From an uncultured Aquabacterium sp. (GTDB lineage Bacteria; Pseudomonadota; Gammaproteobacteria; Burkholderiales; Burkholderiaceae_C): DNA of 64,000 bases. A program made the position numbers and the translations under genes. The notes under the pieces are model-generated. The model searched no databases. It had not been told where the DNA came from and worked only from the letters and a program-made list of their open reading frames with translations. Every line of letters starts with the position of its first letter. Positions within the stretch are counted from its first letter, which is position 1. The DNA is taken from positions 1 through 64,000 of the forward strand of contig NZ_CANBCC010000002.1 in assembly GCF_947366995.1 (NCBI RefSeq), written 5' to 3'. Positions 17,259 to 27,161 of this stretch are shown one piece after another.

Positions 17259-17378
17259 GAGGCGAGGCAGACGGAGGCGGCGGGGGCTGCGCCGTGTCGG
17301 TCGCGCGGAGGCGCGCGGGCCGCACGGGCAGGCCCGCATTGTCCTGCGTTTCCGCCGCTGGCGGGTTAGAGTGCGGGC

Positions 17379-18047
17379 ATGGACCTGCACGTGTGGATGG
17401 CCTATGTCGCGGCCATGACCTTGATTTCGGTGTCGCCCGGCTCGGGCGCCTTGCTGACGATGACGCACAGCATGGCGCGCGGCGTGCGCGGTGTGATGCC
17501 GGGGGTACTGGGCTTGCAGGTGGGGCTGGTGGCCGTGCTGCTGGTGTCGGGCGTCGGGCTGGGCGCGGTGCTGCTGGCTTCGGAGCAGGCTTTCACCGCC
17601 TTGAAGTGGGCCGGCGCTGCTTACCTGGTGTGGCTGGGCATCGGCCAGTGGCGCGCGGCCACCCGCGAGCCCGAGGTGCTGGCCGACACGCCGGCCAACG
17701 GCGCCACCTGGCGCATGGCCGTGACGGCGGCCACGCCGGCGCGCGTGTGCTTCGCGCAGGGGGTGCTCACCAATGTCACCAACCCCAAGGGCATTGTTTT
17801 CATGGTCGCGGTGCTGCCCCAGTTCCTGGACCCGGCCCGGCCGCTGTGGCTGCAGTTGCTCATCTGCTCGGCCACCAGCGTCGTGATCGACCTCATCGTG
17901 ATGCGGCTGGGCTATGCCCATGTGGCGGCCGGCCTGCAGCGCCTGATGAAGCGCCCCTCGGCACGCCGCGTGCGCGATCGCCTGTTCGGCGGCGTGCTGA
18001 TGGCGCTGGGCGCCTCGCTCGTGTTCGTGAAGCGGGCGGCCAGCTGA
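17379..18047 (+). CDS. LysE/RhtB-family amino-acid exporter
   Basis: A 222-residue inner-membrane protein with five to six hydrophobic segments. It has the family's N-terminal signature (ISVSPGSGALLTMTHSMARGVRGVMPGVLGLQ, residues about 16-47), a mid-protein TNVTNPKGIVFMVAVLPQF, and a conserved C-terminal span with GGVLMALGASLV. The family exports amino acids such as lysine, homoserine or threonine by proton exchange; the substrate is not predictable here. It is single and divergent from the radical SAM gene (120 bases apart). Confidence 0.9.
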   Translation: MDLHVWMAYVAAMTLISVSPGSGALLTMTHSMARGVRGVMPGVLGLQVGLVAVLLVSGVGLGAVLLASEQAFTALKWAGAAYLVWLGIGQWRAATREPEVLADTPANGATWRMAVTAATPARVCFAQGVLTNVTNPKGIVFMVAVLPQFLDPARPLWLQLLICSATSVVIDLIVMRLGYAHVAAGLQRLMKRPSARRVRDRLFGGVLMALGASLVFVKRAAS

Positions 18048-18048
18048 G

Positions 18049-18065
18049 GCGGGCCCCCGCTTTTT
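18049..18065 (+). terminator. possible terminator after the LysE gene
   Basis: GCGG (18049-18052) pairs with CCGC (18057-18060) across a short loop, directly followed by five T. The stem is short, so this is only a candidate, but it starts immediately after the stop codon. Confidence 0.45.
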
Positions 18066-18068
18066 GCC

Positions 18069-19334
18069 TCAGGGAATCAGCGGGGCGAGCCAGTCGGCGA
18101 ACCAGTCGGACAGCAGCACGCGCTGCGAAGTGGAATTCGATTCCCACGCACGCATCACCGGCCCGGTGCCATCGAGCAGGTTGTCGACGAAGGACTTCAC
18201 CGAGCTCAGGCCGCGCTCGACGATGCTGGTGCCCCCGAAGGTCACGATGGTCAGGCAGTGCGAGCCATTGAGTTCGCGCTTGTTGGGGATGTAGTAGCCG
18301 ATGTTGGGCTGTGTCTCCATCTGCGCCACCCAGGGCGTCAACTCCTGGCGCCACTTCTGGTTCAGCAGCTTGAGCCGCGTGGCCTCGTCCGGCGCATTCG
18401 CAATTTCCGGGTAGAACTTCTGGTACGAGAAGGCCGAGAAGTTCGTGTCCTCCTGGAAGTTGGCGTAGCCGATCCGGTCCTTCGGGAAGATCTTGCCCAG
18501 GCCTGCGGTGATGCTGCCCAGGTTGTCGGCCGAGCCCGCATGCGGGTACTTGTCAATGAGCTCGGTGACCAGGCCTTGCGGGCCGTCGAGGCCCCACACG
18601 GTGCGGATCTTGTTGTGCAGCAGCACGGAGGGGGCCTGGGCCGGCGTGGCGGTTTTCGGGACGTCGAACAGCGGGCCGGAGTCGGACAGCAGCGCCATCT
18701 TCTTCGGGGCCAGCGTCTCCCGGAAGGCCGGGTAGAGCGCCGCCGAGCCCACGCCGCCGGCCGAGAAGCCCGTGAGCATGAGGTGCTCGGGCTGCTTCAT
18801 GTTCTTCGCCATCCAGGTGGCCACGGCCTTGGCGTTGACGGCCCCGCGGTGGTAGTAGGCCAGCGGCTGGCTCGGGTCGACGTTGTTGTAGACGCCGACC
18901 TTGTTGCCGGTGTGCACGTCGCCCGTGCAGTAGGTGAGGTAGACGATGTTCCAGCTTTGCGTCTGCACCGCCTGCAGCGGGTGGATGCGTGCCGTGAACG
19001 GGGTGACGAGCCCCCAGTGCGCCTGGCGATTGAAGTCGCTCATGTAGTTCGCGGGGATGCCGTCGGGGTTGACGGCATCCAGCAGCGTGCCGCCCTTGCA
19101 GGCGGCCTGGTCCCAGCAGGCGCCACCGCCTTCAAACATCACCACGGTCTTGCTGGTGAAGGGCGTGCGGTTGACGAAGAAGCGGTAGGGTGTGCCGTTG
19201 CCGCAGCTGGCGCCCGAACTGGCGGGCAGTTCGACGGCCTCCCACCGGAAGAAGCCGGCGTGTGCGGCCGAGGCGCCGAGCAGGCCCAGGGCCAGCACCC
19301 GCGCGGCCATGCGGGCAGAGATGAGACGGATCAT
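18069..19334 (-). CDS. secreted pectin-acetylesterase-family hydrolase
   Basis: A 421-residue exported serine hydrolase. A signal peptide (1-26, cut after AHA) is followed by an oxyanion-type element VVMFEGGGACWD (64-75) and nucleophile Ser191 in LTGFSAGGVGS. A likely catalytic Asp lies in LLSDSGP and His in LNGSHCLT near the C-terminus. This layout belongs to the pectin acetylesterase/Notum family, which removes acetyl or acyl groups; bacterial members are often listed as poorly characterised esterases or polymer depolymerases. AGGAG precedes the ATG by six bases. It may travel through type II secretion, given the gsp genes nearby, but nothing shows this directly. It lies downstream of the Mks operon, separated by a hairpin. 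Confidence 0.8.
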   Translation of the reverse strand: MIRLISARMAARVLALGLLGASAAHAGFFRWEAVELPASSGASCGNGTPYRFFVNRTPFTSKTVVMFEGGGACWDQAACKGGTLLDAVNPDGIPANYMSDFNRQAHWGLVTPFTARIHPLQAVQTQSWNIVYLTYCTGDVHTGNKVGVYNNVDPSQPLAYYHRGAVNAKAVATWMAKNMKQPEHLMLTGFSAGGVGSAALYPAFRETLAPKKMALLSDSGPLFDVPKTATPAQAPSVLLHNKIRTVWGLDGPQGLVTELIDKYPHAGSADNLGSITAGLGKIFPKDRIGYANFQEDTNFSAFSYQKFYPEIANAPDEATRLKLLNQKWRQELTPWVAQMETQPNIGYYIPNKRELNGSHCLTIVTFGGTSIVERGLSSVKSFVDNLLDGTGPVMRAWESNSTSQRVLLSDWFADWLAPLIP

Positions 19335-19488
19335 GGTTCGCTCCTGAGGTGTCGTTTGGAGCGAGTGTCCGAGGCGCCTGCGGCGCTGCCTTCAGGGGAA
19401 ACGCGGGCGATCGCGCTGCGCGTGGCGACGCAGGGGCGCATTGGCCGACACCGCGGGCCGTGCCTGGCGCGTCTGGCCTAAAAGCGCA

Positions 19489-19509
19489 AAGCCCGCAGGG
19501 CGCGGGCTT
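19489..19509 (-). terminator. candidate terminator of the mks operon
   Basis: On the minus strand AAGCCCGC and GCGGGCTT form an 8-bp stem with a 5-base loop, followed by TTTGCGCTTTT-like T-rich sequence. It starts 36 bases after the mksB stop and separates that operon from the hydrolase gene. Confidence 0.55.
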
Positions 19510-19544
19510 CGTCACGGAGAGGCGTCAGCCGGCTGGTGGCTGCA

Positions 19545-22370
19545 TCAGTACACGTCGGCCGGGATGCGCCGCTGCAGCACGCCGATCGGCGGCGCCCAGC
19601 GTGCGCCCTTGGGCTTCTTGGCCGTCACCAGGGTGATGTCGGCGGGCTCGAACACCTCGACGTTGTGCGTGATCGGCGTGGTCAGCACGTACTGGGCGCG
19701 TGTGCTGCGCAGGAAGTGGCCGACCAGCTGGATGTTGCGCACGTCGAGGTGGGCAAAGGGTTCGTCGATGAAGACGAAGCCGCCCGGCGTCTCGTCGTCC
19801 TTCATCAGGCCGACCAGCAGGATGAGCGACTTGATCACCTGCTGCCCGCCTGAGGCCTCGCCGTCGTTCAGGCCGATGGCGCCCTTGCCGTCGAAGTTGA
19901 AGTGCACGCGCAGCTCGGCCTGGCGCAGCACGCTGTCGTCGCCATCCAGGTGCGGCAGCTCGGCGTTGACTTCCACGCCGGCCAGCTGACCCAGCTCGAT
20001 GATGTTCTTGCGGTAGCGGCGCACCGTGGCCTTGAGCACGTCGGTGTAGCGCGCGCGGGCGTTGTCGACCGCGATGCCGGCGGCCACGTTGCTGGCCTTG
20101 CGCTGGCCCAGCTCGTCTTCCTGGCGCAGCACGTTGGCGTTCATCAGCGTGAGCTGTTCGATCACGGTGCCATCGGTCTCCCACTGGCCTTCGTTCAGTT
20201 CGCGCTCAACGGCCTCGGCGCGCAGGCGGGCCTGGGTGGCGTTGCCGTAGTGGGCCTGCATGTCGGCGATGCGGGCCGGGCGGCGCCACGCGGCGGGCAG
20301 CGAGAGCTTGACCTCGCGCGCCATCACGGCCTGGGCCATGACGTCGTCGAAGCGAACCTGCCATTCGCGCTCGTGCTGGGCGCTGCGCTGCTCGATGTGG
20401 GCGAGTCGCTCCTGGGCCTGGCGGTAGGCATGCTGCGCGTTGGTCTGCTCGACCACGGCGCGCTTCAGCTGGGCCTCGGCCTGCTGCCAGCGCTCGCCGG
20501 CTTCCTGGCGCGCCTGCTTGAGCATGGGCAGCTGGCGGCGTGCTTCGCTGAACTCGGCCTCGCGCTCGGCCAGCTCGGCCGCGGCGGTGAAGCCTTGCGT
20601 GGCCTTGCGGGCATCCTGCAGCTGCCGGTCGAAGAAGGCCTGGTCGCGCACCACGCGGGTCATGTCTTCATCGAGCTGGGCCAGACGCGCCTCGATCGAC
20701 GCGCGGCGCGCGGCCACGGCCGAGGCGCCGAACTGGTGCTGGCCCGGGTCGACCCAGACCGAGCGGCCGCCCCGGCCATCGCGGTGATAGGCCTCCGGCG
20801 TGATCCACTCGCCCTTGAGCTTGACGCCCGCTTCGGTGCTGGCCACGCGCTGGATGTTCTCCAGCTGGCGCAGCAACCAGCGCGGGGCCGGCGCGCTGAA
20901 CTTCAGCACGGCCAGCAGGCTGTCGGCATCCGGTTTGGCCGGCGCGTCTTCGGCATCGGCCACGATGTAGTGGCGGTAGCGCTCTTTCTCGGCCAGGCTC
21001 ATGGCCTGAGCCTCTTGTCGCGGGTTGGCCAGCACCACGACCCAGCGGCTGCCGCGTAGCACGCCTTCGGCCGCGGCGCGCCACCTCTCGTCGGTGATCT
21101 CGATGATGTCGGCGATCAGGTGGTGCGCGATGCCGGCCTCGGTCAGCGTGCGCGTGAAGCGGCCGACGTCGGGTGGCGGCGGGGCCTGGCGCTGGCCCTT
21201 GAGGGCGTCGTACGCGCGCTGGGCGTCGTCGCGCTGGTCCTTCAGGCGCTGCCATTGCGCCGAGAGCTTCTGCTTGTGCTCGCTCAGTTCGGTGATCCGC
21301 AGCGTGAGCTTGTCGGCATCGCCCTCGACCACGGCCAGGCCGGCCAGTTCGTCGGCGCGCTTGACCAGGGCCTCGATCGGGCGCTCGGCATCGCGGGCCT
21401 CTTCCTGCAGGCGGCGGGCGGTGCGCACCTGGGCTTCGATGGCCTCGACGCGTGCGGCAGCATCGGTCTGGTCCTGCAGGCGCTGCAGCAGTTCGGCCTT
21501 GACCTGCCCGTGGGCGCGGCGGTCGGCGCTGGACTGGAGGCGCTGGCGGTGCAGGTCGCGCAGCTTGGTGGCCAGGCTCTTGCGCGTTTCGTGGCTGCTG
21601 AGCACGGGCACCACCTCGGTGGCCAGCGTTTCACGCTCGTGGCACTTCAGCTCGTACTGGCGGAACAGGTTCACGCGCGATTCGAGCTCGGCGCGCTGGG
21701 CCTTGCCGTGCGAGAGCTCGCGCTCGGCGGCTTCCACTTCCTGCAGCAGCTGCTTCTGGTGGTTGCGGGCTTCGTCGTAGCGGTCCAGCACCTCCTGGTC
21801 GCCGAACACGTCGAAGACCAGGCGCAGCAGTTCGCGCGGGCTGTATTCGCACAGGCGGTCGGTCTGGCCTTGTTCGAGCGCCAGCACCTTGGCGATGGCG
21901 CGCGACAGGCCCGCGCCTTCGAGGCGCTTGCGCCAGTTGTCGATGCCCAGCCAGTCGCGGTCGCCGGGGCTGCCGCGCTCGATCAACTGCTCGATGCTGA
22001 CGTCGCCTTCGACCATCAGGTAGCGGCGCGTCCAGTCACCGCCATTGCGATCGATGCGGCACACCAGCGTGACGACGTCGCTGTAGAGCAGGCAGCGCGC
22101 GAACGGCCGGTTGCTCGACTGGCGGTTGCGCGGGCGGTTGTCGACCGTGGCACGCAGCCAGGCACTGTCGGCGTTGGCGTGGCGGGCGTAGGTCTTGTAG
22201 TTGCGGCCGCCCGAGCAGTCCAGGCCCAGCAGCGTGCGCATGGCATCGAGCAGCGTGGTCTTGCCCGAGCCGTTCGGCCCGGCCACGGTGATGATGGCGC
22301 CGTCGAGCGGCAGGGTCAGGCGCTGGCAGTAGTCCCAGTGCAGCAGTTCAAGGCTTTGCAGGTGAAACAT
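19545..22370 (-). CDS. mksB: SMC-like condensin ATPase (MksB/JetC-like)
   Basis: The 941-residue motor of a bacterial condensin. The head is split between the two ends: Walker A GPNGSGKT (31-38), then C-terminal signature SGGQQ (840-844), Walker B FVFIDEP (865-871) and D-loop HLD (874-876). Between them are two long coiled-coil arms (about 205-400 and 530-780) and a hinge-like globular region (about 405-525). This is SMC/Rad50 architecture, much shorter than SMC or MukB (about 1150-1480) and within the Mks/Jet range. It is the third gene of a kleisin-KITE-SMC operon, starting 5 bases after the mksE stop. It could act in chromosome organisation or, as in Wadjet, against plasmids; no nuclease gene is next to it. 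Confidence 0.82.
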   Translation of the reverse strand: MFHLQSLELLHWDYCQRLTLPLDGAIITVAGPNGSGKTTLLDAMRTLLGLDCSGGRNYKTYARHANADSAWLRATVDNRPRNRQSSNRPFARCLLYSDVVTLVCRIDRNGGDWTRRYLMVEGDVSIEQLIERGSPGDRDWLGIDNWRKRLEGAGLSRAIAKVLALEQGQTDRLCEYSPRELLRLVFDVFGDQEVLDRYDEARNHQKQLLQEVEAAERELSHGKAQRAELESRVNLFRQYELKCHERETLATEVVPVLSSHETRKSLATKLRDLHRQRLQSSADRRAHGQVKAELLQRLQDQTDAAARVEAIEAQVRTARRLQEEARDAERPIEALVKRADELAGLAVVEGDADKLTLRITELSEHKQKLSAQWQRLKDQRDDAQRAYDALKGQRQAPPPPDVGRFTRTLTEAGIAHHLIADIIEITDERWRAAAEGVLRGSRWVVVLANPRQEAQAMSLAEKERYRHYIVADAEDAPAKPDADSLLAVLKFSAPAPRWLLRQLENIQRVASTEAGVKLKGEWITPEAYHRDGRGGRSVWVDPGQHQFGASAVAARRASIEARLAQLDEDMTRVVRDQAFFDRQLQDARKATQGFTAAAELAEREAEFSEARRQLPMLKQARQEAGERWQQAEAQLKRAVVEQTNAQHAYRQAQERLAHIEQRSAQHEREWQVRFDDVMAQAVMAREVKLSLPAAWRRPARIADMQAHYGNATQARLRAEAVERELNEGQWETDGTVIEQLTLMNANVLRQEDELGQRKASNVAAGIAVDNARARYTDVLKATVRRYRKNIIELGQLAGVEVNAELPHLDGDDSVLRQAELRVHFNFDGKGAIGLNDGEASGGQQVIKSLILLVGLMKDDETPGGFVFIDEPFAHLDVRNIQLVGHFLRSTRAQYVLTTPITHNVEVFEPADITLVTAKKPKGARWAPPIGVLQRRIPADVY

Positions 22371-22375
22371 CGCGA

Positions 22376-23188
22376 TCAGGCCGGGGTGTCAGGGGTGGCG
22401 GCAGGCTCATCGGGTGAGCCTGTTGTCGGGGCGGCGTCGATGGCCGCCGGGGCGTCGGCTGCCAGCAGCGCGTCCTCGGCCAGCTCGTCCTCGTCAGGAA
22501 TCTCTTCCAGCGGGGGCTGCGTGAGCGCCAACGGTAGCGCGCCGGCCAGCTGCTTGGCCTGGGCCAGCACATCGCCCAGCGCGCCCTGCAGGATGCGCGG
22601 CGCCAGCGCGTCGTAATCCAGCAGCAGATCCAGCAGCGGGCCTTCGGCGATGTCTTCGCCCTTGCGCGTGATGAAGCCGTGGTTCTCCAGGCGCTTGAGG
22701 TTGGCGTCCATGCGGGTCTTCTTGCCCAGCTGCACGCCGAAGTCGGCCAGCAGCGCGCGGTAGGACACGAGCGGGCTGACGCTGGCGGCGGTGGGCAGTG
22801 GGCGTTCCTTGCCGAACATGTCGTTCTGCTGCTCGCCGTCGGCGCTCGCGGCGCGGGCCTGCTGGCGTTCGCGCTTGGGCAGCACGATCAGCGCCCACAG
22901 CACCACCAGCAGCGACACCGCGTCGCGCGGCAGGTCGATGTTGTTGTGGCTGTTGAGGCCCGCTTCGCCGAACACGCTGGCTTCGGCCGGGCGCAGCAGC
23001 GCCACGCTGACGTGGTCGGCATACAGGTTGTCGATCAGGCGCAAGCCCACCTGGGCCAGGCGCTCCTGTGTGGCCTGCCAGAGGTCGGCATCGATCAGCG
23101 CGCGCTTGACCTTGGGGTGTTGGCGCGGCAGCCAGCGGCGGGCCAGCAGTTCGGCGGCCAGCAGGGCCGCGTCGTCCAGAGTGCTCAT
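22376..23188 (-). CDS. mksE: KITE-type condensin subunit (MksE/JetB-like)
   Basis: A 270-residue protein with winged-helix character (PKVKRALIDADLWQATQERLAQVGLRLIDN; later RMDANLKRLENHGFITRKGEDIAEGP, a typical wing region). The C-terminal 60 residues are acidic then Ala/Pro/Thr-rich and probably disordered. Identification rests on size, winged-helix features and position between the kleisin-like and SMC-like genes with gaps of 8 and 5 bases. In Mks/Jet complexes such dimers bind the kleisin. Confidence 0.75.
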   Translation of the reverse strand: MSTLDDAALLAAELLARRWLPRQHPKVKRALIDADLWQATQERLAQVGLRLIDNLYADHVSVALLRPAEASVFGEAGLNSHNNIDLPRDAVSLLVVLWALIVLPKRERQQARAASADGEQQNDMFGKERPLPTAASVSPLVSYRALLADFGVQLGKKTRMDANLKRLENHGFITRKGEDIAEGPLLDLLLDYDALAPRILQGALGDVLAQAKQLAGALPLALTQPPLEEIPDEDELAEDALLAADAPAAIDAAPTTGSPDEPAATPDTPA

Positions 23189-23196
23189 CGGGTGGA

Positions 23197-24663
23197 TCAG
23201 GATGCGGTGGGGGCCTCGGACGGCATGGCGTCAGAGGCGGCAGGGGAGGGCGCGGTGGCGTCCGGCGCACCGGGTGCGGCCGTGCTCGGTGAGGCGGCCA
23301 GCAGGGCCGCATCGGGCCGCAGGTGTCCTTCGCTGATCAGCGCCACGGCCTCGTCGTCGGTGGCCACATGCCGGGGCGTGGGTGCCCAGCGCCACGGGCT
23401 GCGGGCCAGGTCGCCGGTCAGGCCTTTCAGGGTCTGCGCCTGCGCATCGCCCAGCAGGGGCAGCAGCTGCAGGCGGTAGGCGGCCTGCGCAAAGCGACCG
23501 CCCAGCACGGCCTCGGCCAGGGGGCGGGTGCCGGGCGGTGGCGCATCGGGGTCCTCCGCCTCGCCGGACGCCGCCTGGGCGGCCGCGGCCTCGGTCGCCA
23601 GCTCGGACCAGCGCCCGAACAGGTCGATCAGCCCCCCGAGTTCGGCGGGCAGGCTCAGCACATCGAGCGTGCCGGTGGCGGCTTCGGCGGGCGGCGGCAG
23701 GCCGGCGGCCTCGCCCGCGTTCGGGCGGTCGCGTTCGAATTCGCCTTCGGCCACGTCGACCAGGTCGTGCTGGCTGACCATGACCGGGCGCACGGGCGTG
23801 TGCAGCGCGTCGCCCAGCAGTTCGTACAGCGCCGGGTGGCCCTGCAGCCAGGCGCGCACGTCCGAGGTCGTCAGGCCGGTGCTGCCCAGCGTCACGCGCT
23901 GGCGGTCGGCCTGCTGCAGGGCGCGGGTGAACTGGCTGGCCATGGCCAGCAGGCGGGCCTGCTCCTGGCCGATGGCGCGGGCCTCACGTTCCAGTCGCGG
24001 GTCGAGGTGGTCGGCGCGGATCAGCGCCGTCAGGGCCTGGCCGGCACGGTCGACCAGTTGCAGCGCGCGGTCGAAGCGCGGCTGGGCCAGGCGCAGGCGG
24101 GCTTCCGAGCCGCTGGCAATGGCTTCGGCAAACTCGTCGTGCAGGCGGGCCAGCTGCGCATGCAGGTGCTTGAGCTGGTTGGCGTTGACCAGGCCGAGCT
24201 GCTGTGCGCCGGCCACCTGGGCCAGCAAGGCGCCCATTTCCTCGTCGGCCTCGCTGCCGTCGGTGGCGGGCGGCGTGCCCAGCGGCACCAGCAGCGCGTG
24301 CACCTGCTGCGCCAGCGGCGAAAGGTGGTGGTCCTGCGCGGTGGCATCCCACACCAGCAGATTCAGCTCGCGCAGGCGCTTGAGGGCCAGATCGAGCGCC
24401 TCCGGGCGCAAGGTGTGGAACAGGCGGTTGAGGTCGTCGCGGCTCAGGCGCGCCTGGGGCTGGCCGGCCAGCTCCAGAAAACACCACAGGCGCAGCTGCA
24501 CCAGGGCCTGCGGGCCGTTGAACAGGCCGCGCAGGGCGTCAAGGGCGTCGAGCCGACGGCCCAGGGCCCAGGCCAGGGGCTGTTCGGCGGCCAGGCCCGG
24601 ATCGCGGAAATAGCCTTCAAAGCTGCCGGCTTCGGCAGCATCGGGCGGGGAAGCCTCCATCAT
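23197..24663 (-). CDS. mksF: kleisin-type condensin subunit (MksF/JetA-like)
   Basis: About 488 residues, all-alpha in appearance. The N-terminal winged-helix domain (about 30-120, LFHTLRPEALDLALKRLRELNLLVWD) is followed by a helical middle with Leu/Ala heptads (about 150-290) and a C-terminal domain (330-440) ending in a 45-residue Ala/Pro/Ser tail. This matches MksF/MukF-type kleisins in order and length. The two adjacent ATGs at 24663 and 24660 are the plausible starts; the frame stays open to 24987 but that part overlaps the divergent flavoprotein gene. It is first in the operon, presumably linking the MksB heads. Confidence 0.72.
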   Translation of the reverse strand: MMEASPPDAAEAGSFEGYFRDPGLAAEQPLAWALGRRLDALDALRGLFNGPQALVQLRLWCFLELAGQPQARLSRDDLNRLFHTLRPEALDLALKRLRELNLLVWDATAQDHHLSPLAQQVHALLVPLGTPPATDGSEADEEMGALLAQVAGAQQLGLVNANQLKHLHAQLARLHDEFAEAIASGSEARLRLAQPRFDRALQLVDRAGQALTALIRADHLDPRLEREARAIGQEQARLLAMASQFTRALQQADRQRVTLGSTGLTTSDVRAWLQGHPALYELLGDALHTPVRPVMVSQHDLVDVAEGEFERDRPNAGEAAGLPPPAEAATGTLDVLSLPAELGGLIDLFGRWSELATEAAAAQAASGEAEDPDAPPPGTRPLAEAVLGGRFAQAAYRLQLLPLLGDAQAQTLKGLTGDLARSPWRWAPTPRHVATDDEAVALISEGHLRPDAALLAASPSTAAPGAPDATAPSPAASDAMPSEAPTAS

Positions 24664-24775
24664 GGGGGTGGATTGTGCCGGATGGCTTCGCAGAGAAGGG
24701 ACGCCTCGGCCCCGCGAAAATCCGACTACCATCGCCAGCCGCCGATCCGGCCCCACCCTGTCCCGAAAGCCACCC

Positions 24776-26107
24776 ATGTCCGATGCCCGCCCGAACCCGC
24801 CTGCCGTCGCGCCCCTCACCGGCCCGCGCGTGGCCGTGATCGGCGGCGGCCCGGCCGGCCTGATGGCCGCCGAGGTGCTGGCCGACGGCGGGGCCTTGGT
24901 CGACGTGTACGACGCCATGCCGTCGGTGGGGCGCAAGTTCCTGCTGGCAGGGCGCGGCGGGCTGAACCTCACGCATTCCGAGCCCATCGAGCCCTTTGTC
25001 GGGCGCTACGGGGCCAGGGCCGAGGCGGTGCGCCCTTGGCTGAATGCCTTCGATGGGCCTGCGTTGCGCGCATGGGCCGCCGGGCTGGGCGTCGAGACCT
25101 TTGTGGGCTCGTCGGGCCGCGTGTTCCCCACCGACATGAAGGCCGCCCCGCTGTTGCGAGCCTGGTTGCACCGGCTGCGCGCGGCCGGCGTGCGGGTGCA
25201 CACGCGTCACCGCTGGCAGGGCTGGCTTGCGTCAGGCGCGCTGCACTTCACCACGCCGGAAGGCGAGGTGACGGCCACGCCTGATGCGACCGTGCTGGCG
25301 CTGGGTGGGGCCAGCTGGGCGCGTCTGGGTTCGGACGGCGCCTGGGTGCCCTGGCTGGCCGAGCGCGGCGTGGCGGTGGCGCCCCTGCAGCCGGCCAACT
25401 GCGGCTTCGACGTGGCGCCCACGGCCGAGGGCCGCACCGGCTGGAGCGATTACCTCCGTCAGCGCTTTGCCGGCCAGCCCGTCAAGCCCGTGGTCGCCAG
25501 CGTGACGGACGCCGAAGGCCAGGTCCACCGCCAGCAGGGGGAGTTCGTGCTGACCGACAGCGGCATCGAGGGCAGCCTGGTGTATGCCTTCTCGGCGCGC
25601 TTGCGCGACCAGATCACCGCGCACGGGCAGGCGGTGTTCACGCTCGATCTGCTGCCCGACCACGACGCGGCGCAGGTACTGGCCGAGGTGAGCCGTCCGC
25701 GCGGCCCACGCAGCCTGGCCACCCACCTCAAGAGCCGGCTGGGCATTGCAGGCCTGAAACTGGCCTTGCTGCACGAAATGCTGAGCCCCGAAGAGCTGGC
25801 TGACCCCGTCCAGCTGGCTGGCGCACTGAAGGCGCTGCCGATCACGCTGCGGTCGCCGCGCCCCCTCGACGAGGCCATCAGCACCGCCGGCGGTGTGCCG
25901 TTCGAAGCGCTGGACGAGCACCTGATGCTGCGCGCGCAGCCCGGTGTGTTCTGCGCGGGCGAGATGATCGACTGGGAAGCCCCCACGGGGGGCTATCTGC
26001 TCACCGCCAGCATGGCGAGCGGCCGCGTGGCAGGGCAGGGCGTGCTCGCGTGGTCGGCCGCCGCCAGAGACACATCGCACACCTGCCCCCCTGTTCGGGG
26101 CAGATGA
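24776..26107 (+). CDS. HI0933-type FAD/NAD(P) flavoprotein (BaiN/RdsA family)
   Basis: A 443-residue predicted oxidoreductase. The FAD-binding Rossmann motif GGGPAGLMAAE lies at about 23-33, followed by VGRKFLLAGRGGLNLTHSEP, the hallmark of the HI0933 family (TIGR03862-like), and the C-terminal FAD motif FCAGEMIDWEAPTGGYLLTASMASGRVAG. Relatives include proposed bile-acid-type enone reductases, but the substrate here is unknown. The ATG at 24776 is used because MSDARPNPPAV directly precedes the Rossmann strand; longer in-frame readings overlap the divergent mksF gene. Confidence 0.87.
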   Translation: MSDARPNPPAVAPLTGPRVAVIGGGPAGLMAAEVLADGGALVDVYDAMPSVGRKFLLAGRGGLNLTHSEPIEPFVGRYGARAEAVRPWLNAFDGPALRAWAAGLGVETFVGSSGRVFPTDMKAAPLLRAWLHRLRAAGVRVHTRHRWQGWLASGALHFTTPEGEVTATPDATVLALGGASWARLGSDGAWVPWLAERGVAVAPLQPANCGFDVAPTAEGRTGWSDYLRQRFAGQPVKPVVASVTDAEGQVHRQQGEFVLTDSGIEGSLVYAFSARLRDQITAHGQAVFTLDLLPDHDAAQVLAEVSRPRGPRSLATHLKSRLGIAGLKLALLHEMLSPEELADPVQLAGALKALPITLRSPRPLDEAISTAGGVPFEALDEHLMLRAQPGVFCAGEMIDWEAPTGGYLLTASMASGRVAGQGVLAWSAAARDTSHTCPPVRGR

Positions 26108-26187
26108 CCCCGAAGCGTGGGTCAGATCGCACACCACGGCGCGCGCGGCCGTGCGATATTGAAGGCAACCCACGACAGGAGGCCGTC

Positions 26188-26376
26188 ATGATGCTGCTCG
26201 ACGAAATGCTGGCCCTGAACCTGCTGACACCGGATCAGCACACCGAAATCCGCAGCTGGGTGCGGGGTGCCCGCACGCCCGAGCGGATCATGACCATGCC
26301 GGCCCATCTGTGGCGTGCGCTGGAAATGGCGAGCCTGCTGATGGACGTGGACAGCGAGCAAGGGCTGCCGAACTAG
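26188..26376 (+). CDS. small hypothetical protein, 62 aa
   Basis: A 62-codon gene beginning MMLLDEMLALNLLTPDQH, preceded by a perfect AGGAGG at 26177-26182 five bases from the ATG, the strongest Shine-Dalgarno in the window. The product looks all-helical, soluble and acidic at the end, with an amphipathic C-terminal helix (PAHLWRALEMASLLMDVD). No family recognised with certainty. It sits between the flavoprotein and a convergent terC gene. The RBS and normal composition argue for real translation. Confidence 0.7.
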   Translation: MMLLDEMLALNLLTPDQHTEIRSWVRGARTPERIMTMPAHLWRALEMASLLMDVDSEQGLPN

Positions 26377-26402
26377 CCGCCCTCGCCCGCAAGGCGCGGA
26401 AG

Positions 26403-27161
<759 letters not shown>

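Noticed and set aside
19545-24663. Complete Wadjet (JetABCD) defence system
   Set aside because: Only the three condensin-like subunits are present; without a JetD nuclease the defence label would go beyond the sequence.
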